From the NCBI RefSeq assembly GCF_002443255.2, contig NW_019211454.1:19249037-19313036 (forward strand): a stretch of DNA of 64,000 nt, in the 5' to 3' direction. Origin of the DNA: Varroa destructor (taxonomy: Eukaryota > Arthropoda > Arachnida > Mesostigmata > Varroidae). The position numbers were made by a program, and so were the translations under genes. Positions 48,201 through 60,348 of the stretch are shown here, piece after piece (within the stretch, counting starts at the first letter, position 1; each line of letters starts with the position of its first letter). The notes under the pieces were generated by a model that ran no database searches, was not told the origin of the DNA, and saw nothing but the letters and a program-made list of their open reading frames with translations.

Positions 48201-49380
48201 GGCGACCTTGTACATTGATTAGATGTTGGCCATAAGCATCAAAAATAGTACTAATTAGGGTGTATGGCGTATTATATTCACCGATACGGGTACAGCATGG
48301 GTATCAAATGCAGGAAACATTGGTTGGCGCTATTTCAATAGAATAAGATAAGCATCTGCTACTTCAAATAGCATTAAAAGTAACGGTAGCACTGTGAATG
48401 TAATAGGTACTCCGTACGGTTTTAGCGACCTCGACATTTTCAGTGTCGGCTTACAGGACTACACAAAAGCGTGTTAGCAGAACAGTGCCGCCAATGTTCG
48501 CATAGTGCAGAAGCAGGACGAAATATTTTTCCTGTACATTTCTTCTCTGTTTGTCCTTTTGCACTTTCATTTTTCTCCTCAGGTCCTGAACAGAGGCAAG
48601 TTGTCAAACTCTTATCACCAACAGAGCAACACCGCTATAGAACTATGGTGCAGACACGGACAGTAGTACACGGCCGAACGCCCTCGCCCTATAGTATAGA
48701 ATGAGCTCCTCCATATTCGATGTTCGTTCGCGTTGTGTTTGAACTAGCGTTTCTATTGTCGCACCGCGCTTCCATTTCGATCTGATCTGAATGTAACGCC
48801 CCATGAAACGCCTGTGCACCGACAGCGAGATGTCGATGTCAACGGACGGGCAAGGCACTGAATCCAGCGTTTTCGTTATTTCCGGAGGACATACCTGTGT
48901 TCGGCCTATCGCCAGCAATCGCTCGTGATACGCGCTGTTTATGCCCAAGAGGGATACCTGCTTACTCTTCAAATCATATCGAATAAACACTCCGTGTGTA
49001 CAACGACATTGACTGTGTGTCTTCCCCGGCCTGTCCTGTGTGTCCAGAGTTGGCAGACTTCCTGCGATAAAATGTCGTCTCGTCCTACTTTTTCCTGCCC
49101 TCAGTCGATGTCGAGGACACCGTCATCATTTGAACGGTTTCTGCACCACAACCGCTTGTAGTGCAAACGCGTAATGCAAAATTCGACATTGTTACCACGA
49201 CTGCGGCGACAACTAGCGCTGCCTAACCTGGGCTCGCGCTCTGCGCCGGCCTTGGTAATGACGCCTATTTTTAGTACCACCGCTCCCGTCCTGCTACCGA
49301 CATCACGTAGGTGTCCTCACCGACCACCGCAAGCCCTAACTGTAAAAGGGGGTGCGGCAGGAGAATAAAATTGACGCAAT
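42229..49380. other. Mixed stretch with CpG-rich patches, no supported gene
   Basis: GC/CpG-rich patches at 42.3-43.3, 46.6-47.7 and 48.5-49.4 kb alternate with AT-rich DNA. The longest plus-strand frame, 191 codons at 46775-47350, is basic and low in order, has no motif, and has an opposing minus-strand frame. Nothing is recognised in 43.4-46.0 kb. Confidence 0.35.
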
Positions 49381-49632
49381 TTGTTCCGCTGCACCCATAC
49401 CAGCCCACCGGCAAATGTGCGAGATAAGGCAAAGGACGCCTTCAATAGAAGAATCGGTCTTGCAGCAAAACGCGGAGAAAAACGGGGCAAGGCGAAACTG
49501 GGTGCACACTCTGCTGCGAAAGAAGTTGCTCACTACGAGCAGATGGCCGCCGTCTTTGCTGTTTCTATTAGAGGAAATAGTTCAGCCCCAGCTTTCGAAA
49601 CGAATAACGGCGACGATTATGACGATGACTAG
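49381..49632 (+). CDS. Possible terminal exon, basic then acidic tail
   Basis: The frame is open from about 49381 to TAG at 49630-49632. The interval reads as a coherent peptide: VRDKAKDAFNRR, a Lys/Arg/Ala-rich helix-like segment (AAKRGEKRGKAK), then KEVAHYEQMAAVFAV, and a strongly acidic end, NNGDDYDDD, at the stop. The first codon is not ATG, so if real it is a 3' exon entered by splicing; I could not fix an acceptor. No family is recognised. The biased composition may reflect GC/A-rich DNA rather than coding selection. Confidence 0.2.
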   Translation: MFRCTHTSPPANVRDKAKDAFNRRIGLAAKRGEKRGKAKLGAHSAAKEVAHYEQMAAVFAVSIRGNSSAPAFETNNGDDYDDD

Positions 49633-51720
49633 TAAATGGATACAGCAAAAGGGCAACAAAAAGACCAGCCACTGCGATAGCAGTTTCACGTAGGACGGTA
49701 TGGGTTAGGCGTGTGAATGCGTAACAGGTTTGTAGTGCCAGCTATGTTGTTCGATTGAAAAAAGCCGTTGGTAAAGTCATGGATGCGCGTGTCGAAAGGT
49801 AAAGAACCAGTGGACTAATTAATATTAGCGTTAAGCTTTCGAGTCATAAGAAAGGCGAAAATTGGGAAAGTGTTGAAGGTTTGGCTCATTTGAATTCATC
49901 AATAATGCTGACGATTATAAAATTCAGGAAGAGGGGCTTTGATGGCACCAGAACATTCTTCCGTGACCTTATGGTACGATATGTCGCCTCACAGGGGATC
50001 TCAGCTGAGCCTTGATCAGCTACAGATGAACGCTATTTCTAGCTGTGACAAAATATTTAACTGGTAGAAGCCATGCTACGGGAATGACGAATACACATAA
50101 ATATAGAAGTGTTAAATTAATTAGCTTTATCAAGACTGTTTTGTCATGTCCTGAAACGATAGAAAGTGATTCCGCTAATCGGTTATTTAATCTGAAACGA
50201 ACTATCTACAAACATATAGCCGATGCTGGAGGTCATTAATGACAACAGTCAACTCTGAGCAAGTACAATTTTTTTCCCATATTATACAATATTTATGCTA
50301 CATCGAACTATCCAGAACCTTGCGATCAAACAGAAAAAAATTATTTTCCAATCACTTATATCCCTTATGCGCATATGATAACATTAACAACCACACGACT
50401 TTGGAAGTGTACACTTCACTACTGAGGAAATTGAGTTTCACGTTTGTTGCGTGCCTTAAATTTCTGCTAGGTAACGGTTATTCTCGGCCATTTCAGGGAT
50501 AGTCAGTATTTCGTAGCCTGCTTAGTCGCTTCTTCCTTCAGCGCGGTTTGCCCAAACGTTCGACTGGAGTTGCCCGACCTGTGCCTGCTGCCCAGTACTC
50601 TTCTTCATACATAATATTGACTTCGATAGCTTGATTACGTTAGTTGGCTTCTTAACTAGTAGCTATTCGCTTGCCATCCTGCCCTATGTCTTTCAGGAAC
50701 AGCCCCTTGTCTGGTTGATCTATAGCCTCCTCGTCAGGGTCGTGACTGTCTCGAGCGTGTAGGCTTCTACAGGCCCTCGCCTACTGGAGACTTCTTGTTC
50801 CGCTACCGCAGGATCGTGTTTCGTTCTATTGAAGACCGTGCTGCATTTGTTGATAGCAGAGCCTTTGATGGCAGCTGTGACGGGGATATCAAGACGATCA
50901 AATGACAGGGAGGAAATGCAAAGTTTGATGAAACTGTTATTAAAGCTTTCTAATGTATGCGTATGTATATACCAATATAGTAGAGATCCTAGGAAGTCAC
51001 TTAAATGTTAAATCTGTAATAGTCAGAGAAATCAGTAAGTCTGGTTATTGCATTGTAAGAGTTGTGTTCCCGCACGGATACTAGATACTAATAAGCCATG
51101 CAACGTCTTCATAGTTAAATATGCACTGGTTGCGCTTTCTAAAGTGCTTGTTCCTTGTATGAACTTCCGCTTTAGATTTCACGATCAAAAGTAGGCCGTT
51201 CTACGAAAAACACTTCCCAGCGAAAAATCTGCTTGGCATCAAAGAGAAATTCAGAGGGAGTTGGTATATATATGATACATAGACTTGACGTACGTTTATA
51301 CCTTCTTGTATTGTAGTTTATATGAATTAGTTACTTTTCGACCAGAATAAGTCTGAAAACGATAAAGAGCTTTTACAACGTAGATACATAATTTATATTG
51401 ATACAATTAACAAACAAATGTACTTGTTTGTTCTGCTGAGTAGGTTTACATTTACAGCCACCTCCTCTGTAAATGATATATTACTTATACCTGGACCGGA
51501 TTACCAGTTACCACTAAACCAAGGTGATAATCTTAATAACAATGATCACGATGAGCGGCACAGTCAGCGTCGACGAGATAACCTAGCTCATATGTCCGAA
51601 TAGATTAAGCTTTAGGCGCACAGGCTTTTCGTTTTGTACTGCTAGAATATGTCAATATTCTGAATTTTACGTCCAGTTCTACTGCTCTTGTTAAGCATAT
51701 TTTCAAAAAGCTGACCCTTT
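49633..51720. other. No supported gene
   Basis: AT-rich to mixed unique sequence with frames of 60-87 codons lacking motifs. No elements are recognised before the SINE copy at 51.72 kb. Confidence 0.45.
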
Positions 51721-51815
51721 CCAGCACGAAACAAACTGTGTGGACACGCTCAGTTTCGAACCTAGGCCGCTTTACGTATTAGGCAAACTAGTTACCACTA
51801 CACCATCAAGGAAAC
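51721..51815 (-). repeat. tRNA-derived SINE, family copy 3
   Basis: On the minus strand, an intact A box, TGGTGTAGTGGTAAC (about 51803-51789), is followed at near-tRNA spacing by GGCCTAGGTTCGAA, the B box (about 51763-51752). The tail then reads TTTCGTGCTGG, the same tail as the copy at 10.97 kb. This is the copy with the best-preserved polymerase III promoter in the window. Confidence 0.65.
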
Positions 51816-52864
51816 CGCAACTGTAACGTCATAGCCATACAGTCCTACTTTAACACGCATTTTAACCACTACCAACTCTCGTGCAATGCAGGCGGTTAGG
51901 ATTTGATTGTAAGTTCCTTTCGTTGTTTACCATACCTCTGATCAGTTAGCGAGTTGAAAATTAGACCAAGTTTCAATTGCCAAGTTACTCGGCATTTCAT
52001 ATTTCGGGGAACACATATTTTACATACGACATTAACAGTGTCGATCGGGCCGCTAGTACCCTTCCGTAGGCCAATTGAACGTTAGATCACGCTTGTTCGA
52101 CGTTTCTCGCCTACCGCAAATGTGCTCGACTTTCGAAAATTTGCGAAAGCAACTAGACTCATAGTAACCAATAACGCCTCTAAAGCAATTTTACAAGATT
52201 AGAGTTGTTTCAAGATGTCGGCTGATGCAACTTCGATTGAGGTTACCTTCTGTTTCCTAAGGCAAATTACTATGAGCTTCACCTCTAACTACAAACGAGC
52301 ACTTGTGTTGGCAGAGAGGTCGAGCTCATATTCTAACAATGTCGTTTCAATATGATTGCCCAGAATAATCCAACGAGTATTTGGTTGATCGTAGGGACAT
52401 TAGTTGCCCCTGGTATTCTAAGACGTCAAGTTACAAAGCGGTGTTTCATATGTCAGCGTTACGATACGTCCCTGTTTTGCGCGGAGAAATTGATATAGGG
52501 GGCTTAGGAAATGTCAAGTATTGTCGGTGAATATAACGGTATGAGTTGAGATAGATTTGTTGCTTTTTATTTATTATTTTTATTTTATTTATTTTAAAAA
52601 AAAATGTATTATATTGATAAGATATATATTATCTGTCTATAATTTTTTACTTTTCGGTTCTTGCAATCAATTTAGGAATCCGAAAGGAACGAACTTTAAA
52701 ATAAGAATTTATTAGCTAATTATGAATAATCTAGTGTTTGGGGCCTACTTCGAAGATCTATGTTTTTGGCTATGAATCTGGACTACGTGGAATATCAACA
52801 ATATTTTAGGCATAGTGTTTTGCATCTAGTGGTTTTTGAGGCGTTAGGAATTACTTCAGTTCTC
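51816..52864. other. No supported gene; T/A-rich low-complexity tract
   Basis: A low-complexity (TTTA)n-like tract at about 52564-52605 ends in nine A. It could be a decayed retroposon tail or simple repeat. The rest is unique and empty. Confidence 0.5.
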
Positions 52865-52962
52865 ATCGTGAAACGAAACCTATCTACGCAAGGATTCAAA
52901 CCTAGACCACTACGTATTCCTAAAACTAGCAGGCAAATACGTTACTAACGGCGTTATCACAA
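52865..52962 (-). repeat. tRNA-derived SINE, family copy 4
   Basis: The minus strand reads GTAACGTATTTGCCTGCTAG (from about 52947), then TTTTAGGAATACGTAGTGG and TCTAGGTTTGAATCC (B box about 52903-52891). It aligns with the plus-strand copy at 24.72 kb. CTGCTAG matches six of seven bases of the tRNA-Ser(GCT) anticodon loop CTGCTAA, and the loop-to-B-box distance fits a long variable arm. The tail GTTTCGTTTCACGATG is a diverged form of the family tail. Confidence 0.65.
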
Positions 52963-55654
52963 GGACTAGATACTCTAGATTAAGCGCACTGAAATAACAA
53001 AAGCACGCCTCATTCTTTGCCCTTTCGTGCAGGCATTTTTTTCAAAAAATGACGGATCTTTTTTCTTTTATAAAAGAACCTGTTTAGTGATTCGGGCAGA
53101 CATTGTCGTTCAGCAGCTAAAAATAGAACAGCACTAAACGTCAAGAGGAAAAACATCACCTTAAGCCTGCATGAGATGTTCTTAATACGAATGGGTAAGC
53201 CAATACCTTAGCCAGCTGGAGTAGAATCGCCTTACGTTAGAATTACCTAACGAACGTTCGCCGATCTTTAGGGAAGTCTTTTTGTCTTTTTTTCCCTGAG
53301 TCCCGAGAACGGCTTAGGGCTTCTTCACACAATGAAAGGAATCCTCGGCGGACCTCTGACGTACTACAGTAAGTTAAAGTTGCGAATAGGCACAGGCTGA
53401 CGTGCTTCAAGGATTCTTCACTGGTGAGAATTTTGTGAGAGTTTTCTTGCCCACTGTCTTCTTGCTGTTTGCCCACGTGGTTGAGGCGGAAGCCTATTAT
53501 TCCCTAAGCTTGGCCGTTGATGTTGTGCAGGATCGGAAAGGCTAGATACAGCCTGGAATTTTTAGCCATAGAGCTTACGCCACCTTCGTATGGTAGAAAT
53601 AACTTGTATTGCACAAAGTGCATATTGCATCGTGTATATTCGCTCATTTTGAAATTTTAGGTGGTCTCCGAGTGGAACATCTTTAAACTACTTTTTTAGC
53701 ATCTTGAAGGTTTTGAAAACCTTTACGGGAAGCACTTCTATCGTGGGACGTGCATTTTTAAAATATAATTTATCCTATTAGGTGTATTGTAGGTGCCTTT
53801 TGTGCAAATCGAATTTGGCCGAAATTTTTCGCGAGATAGTACGTAGCCATGTAGAGTTTGGCCTTTCCTTGTATCGAAGGCAAGTGCGAAGTCCGTTCCT
53901 TAAATCAAGTTTCTGCGGAAGGCACCAATGTGAAGAAAAGAAAAACAGGATTACACAAGCTTTTGTCTTACAAAGCAATTAGTCGGGCCACAAATTATAT
54001 TTATCGTGGCGCAATATACGTCCGTATACAGCTATCTAAACTATTCACTTGATTTATTGTTCTCCAGTTTTCGTTTTGTCTCTTGTCATAGAGGCAAGCC
54101 GAAGCACTCAGTTCTATCGTGTAGGCGTGTCTGACGCATCCGCATCGGAAAATTTTCGGATAAGGGTTACTGATTACTTCGACGCAAGTGAATAACGTTC
54201 GAACAACTGACCGTACCACGTAGAGATAAAAACGAGTCATCTCCGCTTCGTTTCTTTTATAGGTGACGAAGCACGATTCGCGATGACGTGCTTGCTTTGT
54301 AATATATGGACTGCCTACCTTTTGCCATTTTACCAAGTAGCAGATGCGATCCAGATTCTTCAAGGCTTTTTGCTGCCTATGCGGACTTTAATAGATTACC
54401 TAGTTTTGCACGTAAATTTTCGGAGCACAGATGTCAAAACATTTGTCTCTACAAATCTACGCTGTTTTGATCTACCATGACCAGCTAAAACTTCCGACGA
54501 CTCCAGTAGACCAATCTTATAAACTAGCTAAGCCCCTTCCGGAATACGTAACTAACTCTTAGTGCACGCAGCTCATAGCAGTATTTGTGTATGTTTCCAT
54601 AGGGCTCATAGCAACGCAACAATGTACGCACAGCTACTAGAACTGTTCTTAGAGAACTAAAATCAGCTCCAACAAAAACACGGACTGAATTACATTGATC
54701 ACATTCTTGTTAAATACACTCGGTCCATTACTAGTTCCAAGTTTGCAAAAAGTTTAAAGGGCTTAGCGGCAATTCAAGCTAGCTGCGGTGTTTTTCATCA
54801 ACTAAATACCAAGTGACAACCCATTTGTAATCTCTCTTTGAGCAACGCCGTACACTTGAAAAAGTGTGGGAATACGTTTAAAGCCGACGGTCTTAGATTC
54901 GTCATTTGTGTTGCAGCTGTTAAAGAAGCACGAGGATACATATAGTAATAATGAGAGCAAGGAAAAAGTGAGACGACTCGTAGACAGTCAGATGACTTTT
55001 TTAATATGTCAGGAAATGTTAGCCCTACTTTGTCTGTTCTTCTCAGCAAACCCCTTCCAGTTCGATAACTGAAGAAGACCATGTCGGGATAACCGGCGTC
55101 AACGACTCCGATTTTCAATCATCAAAAACTGTATACCCGCGCCAGGCACCACGAGCCGGGTGAGATTCCATGTGTCTTCGTTGTCCATTACCAATCACCT
55201 TCTATAGGCTTACACTCATATGCTCACTAATTTTTTTTTATACTGTTAGATACTTATCATTTATCGTGCACCTATATCGACAAGCACTCACGTCATTGAT
55301 GTCGGTATTAGCGCTAAATCCGTGTGCTTTGCTCACTAAGATAACGTAAAGATAAAGCAAAAAGCCGTCATTCACACGTAACTGTGTACACACTGCAAAA
55401 TATTATTTGTCTACTGCAAAATACACGCTCGTCCATAGGCTTATCCTGACGGACATAAGGTTAAATATAGACAGCACGCGCTGCTCTTGTTCCCTTCTTG
55501 TATTGGTAGCTGATCCTCTACGAAGGATTGGGTTCACTGTGTAGCTGTCCGTTATCAAACGGTTATTGGCTAGTAAAAAAGGTATTCCAGTTGATTAACG
55601 GTATGGCCATTCTGTTGCCTTACTATTGCAAATGTCTGGTTGGGCTTAATTGGC
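52963..55654. other. No supported gene
   Basis: AT-rich to mixed sequence. A good acceptor-like TTTCTTTTATAG lies near 54262, followed by an ATG at 54283 opening 65 codons, without recognisable homology. Minus-strand frames near 54001-54363 are also unassigned. Confidence 0.4.
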
Positions 55655-55683
55655 TATAAATCTCTGCAGCTGTGTTGTTCTCA
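55655..55683 (+). promoter_or_regulatory. TATA box and initiator for the 55714 frame
   Basis: TATAAAT at 55655-55661 in the context GGCTATAAATC, with a TTCTCAATA initiator-like sequence placing A+1 at about 55683. The TATA box then starts at -28, the expected distance. A leader of about 31 nt would precede the ATG at 55714. Confidence 0.4.
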
Positions 55684-55713
55684 ATATATGTGTGCATAAG
55701 GCTAGTGAAAACG

Positions 55714-55857
55714 ATGGGGACCGTACACAGACACAAACAGAGCACAATAGAATATGGTAGTCCTTCGTACAGAAAAGCGGTGGACACTGCTAAAGCAGAA
55801 TGGAGATTAAAAGCTCATAGGGCTTCACTTGTTGAGCTGATGGAATCTCTCAAATAA
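55714..55857 (+). CDS. Possible 47-aa protein in a compact complete-looking gene
   Basis: ATG 55714 has A at -3 and G at +4, a strong Kozak context. The 47-codon frame starts MGTVHRHKQSTIEYG and ends SLVELMESLK. The N-terminal part is basic with two His; the second half (about residues 20-46, KAVDTAKAEWRLKA onward) looks like a charged amphipathic helix. No family is recognised. Upstream sit a TATA box and initiator at correct spacing, and the stop codon TAA lies inside an AATAAA polyadenylation signal with GT/T-rich sequence just after. All parts of a minimal single-exon gene therefore fit within about 220 bp. It could equally be one exon or coincidence, since I looked at many short frames. 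Confidence 0.35.
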   Translation: MGTVHRHKQSTIEYGSPSYRKAVDTAKAEWRLKAHRASLVELMESLK

Positions 55858-55875
55858 AGGGTCGTGGGTTTTTTC
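55851..55875 (+). terminator. AATAAA polyadenylation signal overlapping a stop codon
   Basis: AATAAA at 55851-55856 contains the TAA of the 47-codon frame and is followed by a GT-rich and T-rich stretch (GGGTCGTGGGTTTTTT) of the kind that promotes 3' cleavage. Isolated AATAAA hexamers are common in AT-rich DNA, so the value lies in the position. Confidence 0.35.
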
Positions 55876-55879
55876 AAAA

Positions 55880-56929
55880 GGAACAATAGATGACTGAATA
55901 TGGTGGTTTTCATCGTTGTAGCTCCCTTTATTTATTTATTCTGACTCGCTGTCGAGCATATATTTCTATGCACACAGATCATGTGATGATTGTAGGGAAG
56001 CTGTCTCATTAATAATTACAATACAATTAGTAAAGGATCTCTATTTCGGCGAAATTAATTATGACTTCCTTAGGTAAGGCCGATCATAGATGCGTAGCTA
56101 GAAAAGTTCGTCTTGATGTTTGTCCCATTTAGATGATAGGGGTAAATTGTAGGGCCATAATAAAAAAAAATACTAACGAATATTAATTAACAAAACACAA
56201 TGTTTTATACTGTGAACAGGAGCTGACACTAATGCCTATAAGGGTATAAAAAATTATTAAAAATGGAAAACGCGTGGGCTATCAGCAGTAGAAATAAAAG
56301 TGAAGCCAGGAAATTGATTGTACCTTGTTTATATCAAAGACAGCGGAGTGGAAGATACCGGGTCGATCATTTGTATGATTAAAAATCAATGTAGCTATAA
56401 AAGATTGTAAAGGAAAAACCCTAAAATAAATTTCTAATTAGGCTTCGCAGAGCGTTATTGAGAATCGCATTAGGCTACTTTTGACCCTACCAAAAACTAA
56501 AGAACTTACTTTTTTCTCAAATGCCTACTTACCTTTTTGCAGCTGCAGCTCTGCCGCCTTTATAGCGCTTAATTTAAGCCTATTCCAGAAACAGACGTAT
56601 TTAACAGCAAACATACCTTCATTACAACCATCATACACGGCAGAGATCGAAACGTACGTTCTAAATTTTGACCCTGTATCATCACTGCATACTCATACCT
56701 CTTATCGATTAAAATTTCACCAATTCCTCCGTTAATTAAACGTTTTCGATAACGTGTCTTATATAGTTCCAGAGGACCGCACAAGTATGTAATGTACCCT
56801 GCACCGAGCCTCTGACCTGGACCGGATACTGTAGGGTTCGAGTACGAGTAAGGGCGAAATGCATACATTGCAGTAAAGCCAACATTTCCAATGACGAAAA
56901 GATGACTCCAAAAAAAGGAGGTCTTTCAG
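55880..56929. other. AT-rich non-coding stretch
   Basis: Stops in all frames, with several A runs (for example at 56161). A lone B-box-like GGGTTCGAGTAC lies near 56834, without an A box. No gene is supported. Confidence 0.45.
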
Positions 56930-57255
56930 TGAGTTATTCAGGAGGATATCTTGCAGCTGTCCTGTAGACTCTGTCCGAACCGACAAGCCTGCTGGACTAA
57001 AGGGCCTGCAGAGCCTGTAAATCATGCTGAAGTCATATATCGACCCCATATTGCGTCGGGTAGCGTTCTGCTCAATAGAGCGAAAGGTTCCGGAAAGCCG
57101 CTCAGGTAGCAGGTTGTGACAGACATCGCACAACCAGCCTAAAGCTGAGATCCGAATAGCAGGCCTACCGTCGGGGTCATGGGAGGTCAGACCATACGTA
57201 TTGTTGTTGTGCCTTCTGTTACAGCTGGTGCCGCTGCTCTGTTGATGTTGTTACT
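56930..57255 (-). CDS. Possible internal exon, unassigned protein
   Basis: On the minus strand the frame is open from about 57255 down past 56930. The stretch reads as a globular protein: YGLTSHDPDGRPAIRISALG, then WLCDVCHNLLPERLSGTFRS with a Cys-x-x-Cys pair, NMGSIYDFSMIYRLCRPFSP, and SVRTESTGQLQDILL before NNSLKDL. Codon use is varied and not repeat-like, and composition is GC-richer than the flanks. No ATG starts the frame in good context, so it would be a spliced internal exon; I could not fix its acceptor or donor. After about 56920 the frame runs into AT-rich DNA and loses character. I do not recognise a family. The frame length (about 165 codons to its stop) is near the limit of chance. 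Confidence 0.3.
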
Positions 57256-60200
57256 CGTCTAGCCATTGCTGTGGGTGTGATGAAGCGACTTCACTGTGAC
57301 AGCATAGAACCTACCTCGGAATGACGTGATCTTTGTACTTAGAAATTTCTGCTCATTTTGTCCTTAGGGATAGGCTCTCGCCATCACATGTAGGCAGCTG
57401 AGGATCATCAGTTAAGGATGACGTCTTTTGTAAACAGTATCATTCGATAAAAGTCGAATAAATTGGGAAACTATTACTATTGAAATAAGACATGAATAAT
57501 AAATTAGTATGCATTCACGTGGGTCCCAGCTAGAGGCCAACCGACAAACGACTTCTTTGTGCATAGACCCCTTTGGATGCAAGAGACATGCTTTCTTTAC
57601 CCACAAATATCTGCGACATTTTGCGCGACTATTCGGTTTTGTCTCAACAAAATTTACCAAGTATTTCTAGTGTAATGCCGCTTTCTGTTTCTTGGGTCCC
57701 CGCTAAGCATCGACGTCAACTACGACTTTTTGCCACTCTTTTTCTACCAAGTTCCTTCTTGCATAGACCTTATCCCGCAGGGTAAGTACCACAGTAGCTG
57801 ATGCGGCCATCGTTGGCGTTTCGTAGCCAACGGGCCTTGCCGATGGGACCTGTTAGATAGAATAAATTAGTTAATATTGACGGAGTAAAGCGTAGGCCCC
57901 CGAACGCTCCTTGTCCAACTCGAGCGTTCCTGATCGAAGAATATGAGGCTTGATGTTAGGCCAGGACCAGCTGGACTCAGGCAGCTAGAGATGTAGCTGG
58001 TAAGTATATTGTTCGTATAGCGACTTGAACTGAACAGTTCAGAGGCTTCTAGTGCCTTAGACGTCTCCCAAATACTTCGGAGATGAACCCCTGGGGGCGG
58101 GAGGGGGGAAGGAGGCAACGCAATAAAGTGAAACTGACAGAGGCGCTAGCGGCACCGGCAGCAGAAGCAGTAGCTTGTTCGATGCAAGCGATTTCTTGGT
58201 CCCTTGAGATGTTGGGCAAAAAAAACAGTACCCATAGGCTACTTACCTCATAGGCGGACATGGAGAAAGCATAGGCGGTAGTCGACTTCGCATAATTCTC
58301 CCTCAAGGGTATCATAGCCAAGATGTAGGGAAGCATATCCACTACAGAAAAGCCACTCTCCCTCGTTAGCTGACCCTTGGCCTGGACTTGGGCCTGATCC
58401 TGGTCCTGAGACCGGAAAATTGATCAAATATTCATTGATCAAATGTTTGCACTATGCGTGAAACCAGCAAAAAACAAGCACAAAGAAAGGATTTGTTCTA
58501 GATAATATTAGAGTCCGGATACTTCTTTTTGTATATATTTCTTTTACCAAAACAGGCAGTTAGTCGAGCACCATTATATCTCATTCAAAACTTTTAACTC
58601 CGTACTTTTACTTCGACACTTCGTAAAAGAAATCCTCATTTTCACCACATACCTGCTCCCCAATATCTGTTTCCTATAAAGTCCTCAAGACTTATAATTT
58701 TCACACTTGGTAATAATGTCTTGCTACCTTTAATATCAGCGTATAAATTGGTATGTTTTTTTTTCGGCCAGATAACCATTTGAAGTGAGCTTTTCGGTGT
58801 GCCACCAAATGCTCACTGCCACTAGCCAGAGACATTCTAATAACTACCCCATCGATGGCCTGCCATCCCCACTGAACCTCCCGAGAGCGAACAGAAAGAT
58901 TTGGTCGGTTTGCCCTCGATCGCCCTGCTGCTACTTGCGGCCCCTTTGCCTCTCACGAACAATTTCGCCTTGTTTCGCTTTTGTACGGTTGCTACTTTTC
59001 CGAAGATTGCATCGACTTCATTCTCATTTGTTCTAGTCATCAATACGGTATTTGAGTGGTTTCGTCGTGATTCGCATAGAAATGTCATGTGGATGATCGG
59101 CATTGCCTGCGCCCTCTGCTGGCTACTGTTGCTACCGATAGACAGTGATGTTGTCGCTTGCAGCGCCAGCCGTTTCCGGTCGTGTTGTTCAGAAGACTGG
59201 CTGGGTATCACTTTTTTGTAGACCCAGCTTGAATCGAGGATTCCGCTCAGACAGAAGCGGGTTATGAGTTGACAGTGGAATTATATGGCTCAGTGTGTCG
59301 ATTCTTTGTCCCTTTTTCTTTTCGTTGCTTGATCCTCCTTCCTCTAGACCATTGACACTTCGGTTCGGCAGTTTCTCCAACCTTCAGCCCGTAAAGCTGT
59401 TGAAAACGAAGCAGTCGTTGATACGACGCAAGGCGGCGAGCCGGTTTTCGTCAAACCTTCTGCGCACGTAGGATCAAGTAACTGGCGAAGGCCAGCTCTG
59501 CTTGTCACTAGATACGTTCGTCGGCATCGGACTGGGTTGAGACTACCGTGTTGGAGTTCAGGAGAGCGTCAATAGGGGCCTGCAAATAGTACCAGTACAT
59601 CTACTGAATACGAAGTGCCTGTATATCGCGCATATCGCCTAAAATAATATAAAGTTCCTGACCCACCTTACTCCCCATTATTAATGTTTGTTATTATTTT
59701 TGTCACTATCACCATCGCTATAACTGTGTACATAGCATCGATGCACGTAACAGATGAGTATTTTCGTAGCCCTATGAAGTTGCTAAATCTCTAATTACCA
59801 TTAAATTGTGCCCGCGTATATATATGAGTACATAAGAAAAAACGCCATATATATCACTTCGTAGCACATTTTTGGTCAAAATGTTTTTGCTCACACAAAC
59901 GACGAGTGAAGGTTCTATTGCTTACACACGGTAAACATGCACAACATTGATACTAGTCGCTTGACTTGGTTAACGCCTGCCTAGTCTCTGGGAAAACTGC
60001 CCCTGGAAGCTCTGTTTCAAGCCACACCATGATTTGTGTTCTAAATATGATGGTCATTAGAAAGATGCAATTTCAGTGCTTAAACATTCACTTGTTCACA
60101 GAGAGCTCACCTAAGGCGGACAGGGGATTGTCGATCCGAGAGGAAATGTTGGGGTAGCGCCAGCAGGAGACTCCTAAAACGAGAGGCACAGGTGTTTACC

Positions 60201-60348
60201 GGTAATTTTATGACAGTACCAAAAAAAATCGGAACAAACATTTAGACGCGTTTGTGTTTACGAGGGACTGTCTCATTTATGTCGTGGCCGCGCACAGCTC
60301 ATGGACCTAGGCGGTTAAACCTATTTCTAGGTATGAGGACTCATTATC
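57256..60348. other. No supported gene; GC-richer patches
   Basis: Patches at 57.8-58.4 and 58.8-59.5 kb are GC-richer, with open frames of up to 124 codons on both strands and no recognised domain. A short Gly/Pro/Ser-reading repeat (CCTGG-type units) lies near 58376-58412. The rest is AT-rich. Confidence 0.35.
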
